Origin: FEN-1088 sp031407985
GTDB lineage: Bacteria; Myxococcota_A; Polyangia; Fen-1088
Assembly: GCA_031407985.1 (NCBI GenBank)
Contig: JANOJB010000011.1
Location: forward strand, 1 to 24,040
DNA: 24,040 nt
Direction: 5' to 3'
Positions 16,209 to 23,235 of this stretch are shown in pieces. The notes under the pieces were generated by a model. That model saw only the letters and a program-made list of their open reading frames with translations. It made no database searches and was not told where the DNA came from. A program made the translations under genes and the position numbers. Every line of letters begins with the position of its first letter. The stretch's first letter is position 1.

Positions 16209-17977
16209 GATGCACCTCCAACGCGGGTCCGAAATGCGTTCTGCTTGACGAGCTCGAGTACGATCTGTTTCACCGATCCGCTGGTCGACAGACTGGTCCC
16301 GGCCACGGCGGTCAGCAGGGGCATGTCGGCAACGACCACGTCGCGTTGCAGACTGAAGCTCGCCAGCTTCTTCGCGTAGCACAGGTGGGTCTGCTGGCCG
16401 TTGGCCAAGACCTGCATGAGGTCCGGCACACCCGAATAGCTCTTGGTCCCGTCGACAAACACGAACGAACCGCTGCTGTCGATCGGCAGGGTATCGTTTC
16501 CGTTCTTCTCGGTGTCTCGGTACTGCCCCATTCCGTCGAAGTGCTCGAACGCGAAGCCCAGCGGATTGATCATCTGGTTGTGGCAGGCCTGACCGCATCC
16601 CGAGGTTGCCTGGTCGACTCGCTGCCGATTGGTTTGTCCTGGCTTCACGGCCGGCAGCGGGGGCACGACAGTCGCGGGAGGTCCCAGTTGGGAACACAAG
16701 ACGTCGAGATTCATGGTCACTCCGCGGTGAATGGAATCCGGATCCGCGTTGTGAGCGGTGAGCATCAAGAAGGGCAGCTGGGAAAAATAACCGACCCGGG
16801 TAGCCCCAAGGTTACGCTCCGCATACCCGGTCGTGGGCGCCGCGACGCCCCCCTCGTAGAGGGCAGCCATGCCCGGCCCCACAAAACCCGAGGAGGACAG
16901 GAACACATCCTTGAGACCAAGGCCCTGCGAGAAAATTTTGTCGAAAAAAAGATACGAACTCTCCGCCAGCTCCGCGTTGAGGGAGGTCTTGTAGTTCGCA
17001 ACTCCCACCTTCGTGATCTGGTCAAATCGGTCGAAGTGAAGGAATTCGCCGTGGAATCTGCGCATGACGGTGACCGCTGCTGGCTCGTCCAGCATGGTCT
17101 TGGCCACAGCGGCTGCGCCATCCGCGGTTTCCAGCTTCCCGGGGCCAGCCGCCGAATCGAGCAGGGCGTCGCTCGGTGTGGTGTTTCTCAGCCAAAGGGA
17201 AAGCTTGGCAGCCATTTCATAACTGCTAAGCGGTGCCCCGGTCACCGCGAGCTCGCTGCGGTACAGGAAGTAGGGCGACTGGAGCAACGCCCGGATCACC
17301 ATTGAAGCGCCCTTTGCGAAGGCGCTTCGCGTTCCGCTGAGATTGGCCCCAGACGTGAACAGCGTCATGTAGGTCGACTTCTCGGCCGTGGTCAAAGGAC
17401 GACGGAAAGCACGACGTCCGACGGCCGCGATGAAACCCGCCGCGTCAGTCCCAGCGTAGACCTTCGCCAGGGCGGCGTCCGACGCTGTCACCTGCGCCGC
17501 CAAGGATTCCGAGGCCGACAGGAAGTCGGCCCTGCTGCGGTCGTCCATGTCGAGGACGAGCTCATTGTTGGTGAAATCAGTGGTGCCCGAAACCGGCGCC
17601 TGGAAATCGACCGCAAGAGTCGAGGTGGCGGCAAGCGCCAGTACGTCGCGGACGCTGTTCGACCACTGGTCGTTTGTCAGCCGAATGAACCGAAAATATG
17701 AGGGAGAGCCGCTCAGGTTGAGACTCGCGGGAATCGAGCTGCTCCCCCCACTGCCCATGACGCCACCCGAGCCCGATGGGCCAGCCCCCGCCGCTCCCAT
17801 GCCCACGCCCCCGGACCCGATGACGGGGCTCCCACCCGAACCGACTCCGCCGCCGATGGTACCGCCCGAGCCGTTGGATCCATTCCCCGTCGCCCCCGGC
17901 TTGTCCACGACTGCCGTGCACGCCGCTGTCGCGCCCAAAAACGCGAGTGCGCCGAGTCTCAGGAATCTCAACGTCAT
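16205..17977 (-). CDS. DUF1592/DUF1588-family lipoprotein with CX3CH motif (cassette copy 2)
   Basis: The 590-residue protein has a signal peptide with lipobox GATAAC (Cys 20) and a GSGG-rich linker to about residue 85. The DUF domain order is that of copy 1: FRFIRLTNDQWSNSVRDVLAL (DUF1587-like), GRRAFRRPLTTAEKSTYMTL to LQSPYFLYRSEL (DUF1595), LSSYEMAAKLSLWLRNTTPSD (DUF1592), ATRVGYFSQLPFLMLTAHN to VLCSQLGPP (DUF1588), and a DUF1585-like end. The heme-like site is CGQACH (residues 461-466, nt 16580-16597), one residue longer than a normal CxxCH, followed by MINPLGFAFEHFDGMG. ATG at 17977 is chosen for the AGGAG upstream (GAGGAGCTCCCG) and because it begins the signal peptide directly; a further-upstream ATG at 18037 would add 20 polar residues. 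It is translationally coupled to the DUF1552 gene. Confidence 0.9.
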   Translation of the reverse strand: MTLRFLRLGALAFLGATAACTAVVDKPGATGNGSNGSGGTIGGGVGSGGSPVIGSGGVGMGAAGAGPSGSGGVMGSGGSSSIPASLNLSGSPSYFRFIRLTNDQWSNSVRDVLALAATSTLAVDFQAPVSGTTDFTNNELVLDMDDRSRADFLSASESLAAQVTASDAALAKVYAGTDAAGFIAAVGRRAFRRPLTTAEKSTYMTLFTSGANLSGTRSAFAKGASMVIRALLQSPYFLYRSELAVTGAPLSSYEMAAKLSLWLRNTTPSDALLDSAAGPGKLETADGAAAVAKTMLDEPAAVTVMRRFHGEFLHFDRFDQITKVGVANYKTSLNAELAESSYLFFDKIFSQGLGLKDVFLSSSGFVGPGMAALYEGGVAAPTTGYAERNLGATRVGYFSQLPFLMLTAHNADPDSIHRGVTMNLDVLCSQLGPPATVVPPLPAVKPGQTNRQRVDQATSGCGQACHNQMINPLGFAFEHFDGMGQYRDTEKNGNDTLPIDSSGSFVFVDGTKSYSGVPDLMQVLANGQQTHLCYAKKLASFSLQRDVVVADMPLLTAVAGTSLSTSGSVKQIVLELVKQNAFRTRVGGAS

Positions 17978-18294
17978 CGGGAGCTCCTCTCGAAGTGAAC
18001 GATGTATGTCGTCATCCCCCGCCCAGGCCCGTTCCAAAATTCCCGGATCGCCAGTTTTTGATCACGCGTTGCTATCGAGGAGGTCGACCTCTCGGCTGGT
18101 TCCTTCGAGGGCAGCGGAGCAAATCCTTGCTGACAGGTAACTGCCCTGGCGTCGTGGATTGTGCACAAAGAAATTTCGTCGTCAGGGCCGCGCGGCAGCG
18201 TTTCCCCGTTCCCCAGGCTCCGGGCCAGGGGACCCGCCGATGTTTTCCGTGAACATTTCGGTGTCCACGTGACAATGTATCAAGAGAAGAACGC
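17978..18294. promoter_or_regulatory. Divergent promoter region (about 317 nt) with a 12-nt palindrome
   Basis: This region lies between the minus-strand cassette 2 and the plus-strand gene at 18295. It holds the perfect palindrome GAGGTCGACCTC (18080-18091) and GACAGGTAA (18132-18140), a relative of the recurring GACAGT motif. No RNA gene or ORF with protein character was seen. Confidence 0.35.
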
Positions 18295-19338
18295 ATGACG
18301 CCCCGGAAGCGTGACTCGCCGAGGTTGCCCGGACATCACGATCCCTTGATCGCGTGTCGGTGCCGTGCAGTCGGGCTGTTGGTCGCGCTCGCCGCGACCG
18401 GCTGCACCGTAACGCTCGACGCTGGATCGAGCCGTCCGCCTGGAAAGCTCCCCGTCGACGAGCGGAACGCGATCATGCTGCTGAACGACGGCCCCAATGA
18501 CAACTGGGCGGGGGAATATGCGGTGTTGCTGGCGAATGGTGGGGGCTCGCCGCTGGCCGGCATCATCGTCAACGCCAGCATCCCGTGGCCCGACATCGCC
18601 GCGAACGTCGCCGGCTGGCGGGATCTGGTGACCGCGGCGCGGACGAGCGGGCTTCGCAACATCCCGGATCCGATCGCCAGCATCGGGTCGCCGCTGGTCA
18701 GGCCTACCGACGGCGCCATCGACGCCACGGCCCCGAACCGGTCCGAGGGCGCGTCGCTGATCGTCGAGGCGTCGAAGCGCTTCGGTCTGCCAAATCCGCC
18801 CCTGGTGATCGTGACCGGCGGAGCCCTGACCGACCTCGCGGATGCCTATCTCGTCGATCCGACGGTCACGGAGCGCGTGATCGTCGTCTCCTCGCTCGGC
18901 CAGGTGAACGGGTCGGGTGCCAGCATGGGCGCTCCGAACGGAGAATTGGATCCCTGGGCCAACACGATTGTCGCGGCACGTTTCCGCTACGTCCAGGTCA
19001 GCGCGTTCTACGACCAGCTCACCGACGTACCCGATGCGGGTATTGCGCAGCTGCCAGCCAACGCCCTAGGCACCCGAATCGCCGCCAAGCAACCCAACAT
19101 TTGGCACTGGTCGCCCGCGTCCGATCAGGTCGCGGTCATCGCGGTCGGGCTTCCCAGCTTCGTGACCACGGTCGAGCGCGCCGCTCCCGGGTCGCCCATT
19201 GGCGTCACGGCGACCGCAGGACCTGATCTCCTGAATGACCCGAACGGGCCTACCTGGGTCGTCACCGAATGTGCGGGGGCAACCGCGACGACGCGCTTGT
19301 GGGAGCTGCTCCGTGATCCCAAGACCTATGCGCGCTGA
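18295..19338 (+). CDS. Nucleoside-hydrolase-fold-like lipoprotein with altered active-site motifs
   Basis: The 347-residue protein has a lipobox ALAATGC (Cys 37). The body resembles inosine-uridine nucleoside hydrolases (Pfam PF01156): LNDGPNDNWAGEYAVLLAN sits where the calcium-binding DTDPGxDD loop is expected, LAGIIVNAS follows, and VIVTGGALTDLADAYLVDPT matches the GPLTNLALAL region. ELDPWANTIVA and ASDQVAVIAV match the DPEAA and HDPLAV regions. The last Asp of the loop is Asn here and the His of HDP is Ser, so ordinary nucleoside hydrolysis is doubtful. ATG at 18295 follows AAGAGAAG. It precedes cassette 3 by about 160 nt on the same strand and may share its function or transcript. Family placement is by motif order only. 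Confidence 0.55.
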   Translation: MTPRKRDSPRLPGHHDPLIACRCRAVGLLVALAATGCTVTLDAGSSRPPGKLPVDERNAIMLLNDGPNDNWAGEYAVLLANGGGSPLAGIIVNASIPWPDIAANVAGWRDLVTAARTSGLRNIPDPIASIGSPLVRPTDGAIDATAPNRSEGASLIVEASKRFGLPNPPLVIVTGGALTDLADAYLVDPTVTERVIVVSSLGQVNGSGASMGAPNGELDPWANTIVAARFRYVQVSAFYDQLTDVPDAGIAQLPANALGTRIAAKQPNIWHWSPASDQVAVIAVGLPSFVTTVERAAPGSPIGVTATAGPDLLNDPNGPTWVVTECAGATATTRLWELLRDPKTYAR

Positions 19339-19498
19339 AACTGCGAATAGGTAACTTTTTCTTACAATCCCGACGGCCTTCGCGCAGTAGCAAGCGTGTG
19401 GAGGTCTGGATGATGGCGAAGTGCTCGATCCCAGCGCCGGCCTTGCCGCTTCCGCCTTGCTTGCTCGCGTGCCGGCCGCACGTATCGGAGGTTTGACC

Positions 19499-21331
19499 TT
19501 GTCTATTCGTCGCCCAACCTACTCCGCGTGGTGGTGCCTGTCCGGGTTTCTCGTTCTGTGGTCCTGCACGGCCAGGATCGACGCCCCCTCCGCACCCGGA
19601 GCACAAGGCGGTACAGGCGTCTCGCCCCCGGGTGGTGGCCCGCCTGGAGGTGGCCAGACAGGTGGCAACCAGCCTGGCGGTGGCCAGACCGGTGGCCAGA
19701 CGGGTGGACAGACGGGTGGTGGTCAGATCGGTGGACAGACTGGTGGTTCCCAAACTAGCGGGGGCCAGGGTGGCGACCCGTACGCCATCCCAACTGCGCC
19801 GCCGCCCGCGGTTCTGGTCCCGACATCGCGACTGGCGCGGCTCAGTCGCCAGCAGTGGGCGAACACCGTTCGCGATCTACTGAAGCTGACCGACATTGCG
19901 GACATTGACCACGGCGTGTCGGGGGATGCGCTGATCGGCTTCGACGATGAAGGCGACGCCCTCTACGTTACCGAACAACTGCGCCAGCAGTTGGCCGATG
20001 CGGCGGAGAAGCTTGCCGATAGGGTAACGGGGGACGCGACTGCTCTTGCGCGTCTGGTTCCGGCAAACGCTCCCGCCGACACGGCCGGTCGTGGACGCGC
20101 GTTCATCACGTCGTTCGGACAGCGCGCGTTCCGGCGACCCCTGACCAGCGCGGAGGTCACCACGCATGTGACGCTCTTCAATCAAGGGCCGACGCTTTAC
20201 CCAGGGATCGATGCGTTCAAGGCCGGCGTGAGCCTGGTGATTCAGGGGATGCTGCAAGCGCCACATTTCCTCTATCGGACCGAACTCGGCACCGCTGCCG
20301 CGGGTGCCAACACGGTGGCGCTCAATGACTACGAGGTCATCTCCAAGCTCGCGCTTGCTCTCACCAACACCATGCCCGACGACGCTCTGTTCGTCGCCGC
20401 GGCCGCCGGGCAGCTCCGTGACAAGGCCGGCGTGACGGCCCAGGTCAAGCGGTTGATGGACGGTCCGACGGGCATCGCGGGCCTCAACAACTTCAACTTC
20501 CAAGTCTACCGACTGGGGACGTACGACGGCATCATGCGCGACCCCCTTGTCTTCCCCGACTTCACGCCGAACACCCCTGCGGCGATGCGGCAAGAGGTGC
20601 TGCAATTCGTTGACTGGATTCTCACCCAGGGCCTCGGGATCAAGGACTTCTACTCGACGTCGGTGGGTTTCGTGAACGCCACGCTCGCTCCGATTTACGG
20701 CGTCACCCGTACTGGCGACACGTTGACGAAAGTGGATCTCGATCCCGCCCAGCGGTCGGGAATCCTCACGCAGGCGGGGTTTCTTTCCTCGTACGCCAAG
20801 GGCTCCGACCCGGACATCATTCATCGCGGTGTGTTCATCGCCGAGCGGGTCTTGTGCAAGGAGCTGCCGCCTCCGGATCCCAACGCCACCCCCCTGCCCC
20901 CCCCGACCGGGAATCTCACCAACCGGGAACTCGTCGAGATGACGACGGGCAAGGGGACCTGCGGCCAGGTTTGCCACGGCATCTTCATGAACCCCTTGGG
21001 ATTCGCGTTCGAGAACTACGACGCCATCGGCAAGTACCGGACCACAGACCGCGGACGGCCGGTGAACGCCGCTGACAGCTACCTGTTCGACGGACAGCTC
21101 AAAACCTTCTCCAACGGCGTCGAGCTGTCGCGCCTCCTCGCGGAGACCAAGGAGACCCATAGCTGCTACGTGAAGAACATGATGACCTATCTTCACGGCC
21201 GCCTGTTGGCGGCGGAGGAGAAGACGCTGGTCGACTACCACGCCCGGCTGTCACGCGCGGGGATGGTCTCCCTTCGTGATTTGGAGCTCGCCATCGTGAC
21301 AAGCGATGCGTTCCTCAATCGCCTTCCCTGA
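19499..21331 (+). CDS. DUF1592/DUF1588-family lipoprotein with CX3CH motif (cassette copy 3)
   Basis: The 610-residue protein starts at TTG 19499, chosen because GGAGG (19487-19491) lies 7 nt upstream and the signal peptide begins there; the frame is open to 19421, but without such a site. The lipobox-like LVLWSC gives Cys 23. The linker (about 35-100) is made of GGQTGG units. Domains follow as in the other copies: LARLSRQQWANTVRDLLKL (DUF1587), GQRAFRRPLTSAEVTTHVTL to LQAPHFLYRTEL (DUF1595), LNDYEVISKLALALTNTMPD (DUF1592), QRSGILTQAGFLSSYAKGSD to ERVLCKELPPPD (DUF1588), and DUF1585 at the end. The heme-like site is CGQVCH (residues 488-493, nt 20960-20977), again CX3CH, followed by IFMNPLGFAFENYDAIG. 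The DUF1552 partner starts 14 nt downstream. Confidence 0.9.
   Translation: MSIRRPTYSAWWCLSGFLVLWSCTARIDAPSAPGAQGGTGVSPPGGGPPGGGQTGGNQPGGGQTGGQTGGQTGGGQIGGQTGGSQTSGGQGGDPYAIPTAPPPAVLVPTSRLARLSRQQWANTVRDLLKLTDIADIDHGVSGDALIGFDDEGDALYVTEQLRQQLADAAEKLADRVTGDATALARLVPANAPADTAGRGRAFITSFGQRAFRRPLTSAEVTTHVTLFNQGPTLYPGIDAFKAGVSLVIQGMLQAPHFLYRTELGTAAAGANTVALNDYEVISKLALALTNTMPDDALFVAAAAGQLRDKAGVTAQVKRLMDGPTGIAGLNNFNFQVYRLGTYDGIMRDPLVFPDFTPNTPAAMRQEVLQFVDWILTQGLGIKDFYSTSVGFVNATLAPIYGVTRTGDTLTKVDLDPAQRSGILTQAGFLSSYAKGSDPDIIHRGVFIAERVLCKELPPPDPNATPLPPPTGNLTNRELVEMTTGKGTCGQVCHGIFMNPLGFAFENYDAIGKYRTTDRGRPVNAADSYLFDGQLKTFSNGVELSRLLAETKETHSCYVKNMMTYLHGRLLAAEEKTLVDYHARLSRAGMVSLRDLELAIVTSDAFLNRLP
19614..19755 (+). 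repeat. Low-complexity GGQTGG-coding repeat
   Basis: Degenerate short units rich in GGTGGNCAGAC encode GGQTGG-type residues in the lipoprotein linker. They resemble the linkers of the other surface proteins here. Confidence 0.75.
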
Positions 21332-21345
21332 CGAAAGCCAACGCC

Positions 21346-22830
21346 ATGAGCAAACAAAACGCGGACACGCTGAGAATGAATCGACGTACGGTCCTCCGGG
21401 GTACCGGCGGCTTTATGTTGGGTCTGCCGCTGCTCGAGACCTTCATGCCGCGTCGGGCCTCGGCGCAGTCCACCGTACGTTCGCCTTTCGTCATCATCGT
21501 CGTTGGCGACAACGGCGTGGTCCAGGCGGGCGTAACCTTGGGCGGCGGCGGCGAGCCGGAGAAGTTTTGGCCGACCGCGACCGGGACATTGACCAAGGAC
21601 AAGATGCTGGCGGACAAGGCGACGCGGTCCACGGGCGAACTCGCGGATTACGCCGACAAGCTTCTCATCGTCCGCGGTATCAACCTCCCCTTTAATTCGA
21701 CCGGCTGCTCGCATTCAGCGGCCGACGCACAGATCCTCACCGCCGCGAAGATCACGTCGGGCAGCACCAACTGCAAGGCCATGGGGATCTCGCTCGACAC
21801 CGCGATCGCCAAGGCGAAGAATCCGCCCGGACGCGACCCGTTGGTGCTTCACGCGGGGATGTTCTCACCTGGCGGAACAGGCTTCGACATTCCCGGGTAC
21901 GTCTCGTACGTCACTCCCCAGCAGCCGCGCGTGTACATCGACTCGCCATACAAGGCGTACCAGGCGATGATCGGCGTGGTCGGCAATGGCACCACCGCCA
22001 CCGGGGCAGAGTCCCAGGCCCAGATGCAGCGCGCGGCGCGCAGCAAAAGCATCAACGACATTTTGCGTCCGCAAATGCAGGCCCTGCTCGCACGGACTGA
22101 TCTCAGCAAGAGCGACCGCGCCCGGCTCGACCAGCATTTCACGGCGATCCGCGACATCGAGGTGAAGATCTCGACCACGGCGTTCACCATCGCGGACGCG
22201 GACGTCGCCATCATGAAGCAGAACGACCCGAAGCCATACGACCAGGCCACGCGCGATCAAAACGTCAAGCTGTTCATGCAGTTGATGGCGTTCGCGGTGG
22301 CAGCGGACTACACCCGCGTGGCCGTGCTGAAGGTCGGCGATCGGATCGACGATCATGTGTACGCGATCAACGGCCAGACCCTGAAGTTTCACGATGCATC
22401 GCACCGGACCAGCACCAGCTCGCTTGATTTCCATCATGCCGTCGATCGCATGATGCTGGGCACCTACAAGAATCTCCTGGACATGTTGTCGTCGTACACC
22501 ACGCCGACCGGGCCGTTGCTGGATCAAGGCGTCGCGATCTGGACCAACCAGTGCGCGACAGGGGCCCACTCGTTCAGCAACATACCGTGGATCCAGGCTG
22601 GAACGGCCAACGGCTTCTACAAGAAGGGCCAACACCTTGTGGTCGGTACCGGCCAACAGCCGACGGGAGGCCAGGACGGCAAGGGGGGAGATGCGTCGGT
22701 TTCGGGTATCAACAAGATGCTCAACACATTGTTGACCGCGGCGGGTGTGACGAAAACCGGCGGTGCACCAACCGACGATTTCGGTGAACCGACACTGCCC
22801 AAGGGGATCTTCTCGGAACTTCTCGCCTGA
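21346..22830 (+). CDS. Tat-exported DUF1552 protein (cassette copy 3)
   Basis: The 494-residue DUF1552 family protein has the Tat signal MNRRTVLRGTGGFMLGLPLL (RR at residues 13-14), cleaved near RASAQ. Family segments are VVGDNGVVQAG, CSHSAADAQILTA, GISLDTAIAK, FHDASHRTS and WTNQCATGAHSFSNIPWIQ. The order of conserved His and Asn residues matches copies 1 and 2. ATG at 21346 lies 14 nt after the DUF1592 stop, without the overlap seen in the other two copies. A second ATG at residue 11 would still keep the Tat motif. No strong terminator follows immediately; a T8 run occurs 200 nt downstream. Confidence 0.9.
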   Translation: MSKQNADTLRMNRRTVLRGTGGFMLGLPLLETFMPRRASAQSTVRSPFVIIVVGDNGVVQAGVTLGGGGEPEKFWPTATGTLTKDKMLADKATRSTGELADYADKLLIVRGINLPFNSTGCSHSAADAQILTAAKITSGSTNCKAMGISLDTAIAKAKNPPGRDPLVLHAGMFSPGGTGFDIPGYVSYVTPQQPRVYIDSPYKAYQAMIGVVGNGTTATGAESQAQMQRAARSKSINDILRPQMQALLARTDLSKSDRARLDQHFTAIRDIEVKISTTAFTIADADVAIMKQNDPKPYDQATRDQNVKLFMQLMAFAVAADYTRVAVLKVGDRIDDHVYAINGQTLKFHDASHRTSTSSLDFHHAVDRMMLGTYKNLLDMLSSYTTPTGPLLDQGVAIWTNQCATGAHSFSNIPWIQAGTANGFYKKGQHLVVGTGQQPTGGQDGKGGDASVSGINKMLNTLLTAAGVTKTGGAPTDDFGEPTLPKGIFSELLA

Positions 22831-22933
22831 CCGCGGTCCACAGAGGCCCGCGGCACCTCGGCGGGCGCGCGGCGATGATCGTCCGAGTCCTGGACAAACA
22901 GTCACAAGGACTGTCGATCGTAGCTGCGGTTCC

Positions 22934-22980
22934 GCGATGCGCTATGCCGTCGCATTTTTCTGTCATTTTCTGAACAACAG
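22934..22980. repeat. Copy 1 of a diverged 47-nt direct repeat
   Basis: This pairs with 23137-23183: 39 of 47 positions agree by my count and the spacing is 203 nt. The common core reads CGTCGCA(T/C)TTTTCTG, followed by TGAACAACA. On the minus strand both copies can encode EKCDGIAH with only synonymous differences in that stretch. It is a possible dispersed repeat or duplicated control element. Confidence 0.65.
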
Positions 22981-23077
22981 ACGCACCGTCGCCGCGGCGA
23001 AGTGACCGCCGTGCCGCCTCGGCGCTGTAGCTTTTTTTTCACAAACTGCCGCATCGAAACAGTGTCTGTATGGGGTG

Positions 23078-23119
23078 CGGCCCCGGTTCTGGTGCTGGGG
23101 GGTGCCGGAACTGGGGCCG
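23078..23119 (+). ncRNA. 18-bp hairpin, possible structured RNA element
   Basis: Bases 23078-23095 pair with 23102-23119 around a TGGGGG loop (23096-23101). All 18 positions pair when read as plus-strand RNA, four of them G-U. The minus-strand transcript would carry A-C mismatches at those places, so plus-strand RNA is the better reading. There is no T-run after it, so it is not a classical terminator. It may be a leader structure of the esterase gene or part of a repeat element. Confidence 0.4.
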
Positions 23120-23136
23120 GCATCACCGATCTGGGT

Positions 23137-23183
23137 GGGATGCGCGATCCCGTCGCACTTTTCTGGCCTTTTGTGAACAACAA
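23137..23183. repeat. Copy 2 of the diverged 47-nt direct repeat
   Basis: This is the partner of 22934-22980. It begins with the small inverted repeat GGGAT-GCGCG-ATCCC, which copy 1 has lost, and ends 13 nt before GACAGTTA. Confidence 0.65.
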
Positions 23184-23195
23184 GAGCCGGCTCGC

Positions 23196-23203
23196 GACAG
23201 TTA
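23196..23203 (+). promoter_or_regulatory. GACAGTTA motif upstream of the esterase gene
   Basis: The motif lies 32 nt before the ATG at 23236. GACAGTTA or close variants also lie at 5513 (+), 8975 (-), 9011 (+), 13786 (-), 14643 (-) and 18132 (+), all intergenic. Confidence 0.35.
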
Positions 23204-23235
23204 TTGAGGATCCACGAATTCACCGAGGAGGCGCG

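Larger units (their letters stand above)
22831..23235. other. 405-nt intergenic region: repeats, hairpin, T-run
   Basis: Between the DUF1552 stop and the esterase start I see a small hairpin (ACAGTC/GACTGT), two copies of a 47-nt repeat, a T8 run at 23032-23039 preceded by a weak CGCCG/CGGCG stem, an 18-bp hairpin (23078-23119) and GACAGTTA at 23196-23203. No convincing protein gene is present. A minus-strand open frame (22963-23241) overlaps the esterase start and lacks a good start site. Confidence 0.6.

Noticed and set aside
16209..16697. N-terminal extension of the cassette 2 DUF1552 gene
   Set aside because: It overlaps the DUF1592 coding sequence in another frame; the GTG at 16208 has its own ribosome site and stop overlap.
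19877..21241. 454-codon open frame on the minus strand
   Set aside because: It is a shadow of the DUF1592 gene of cassette 3, whose domains are intact.
21865..22905. 346-codon open frame on the minus strand
   Set aside because: It is antisense to the DUF1552 gene and shows no recognisable domain.
23005..23040. Rho-independent terminator before the T8 run
   Set aside because: The only stem (CGCCG/CGGCG) is short and 7 nt away from the T-run; too weak to call as a separate feature.
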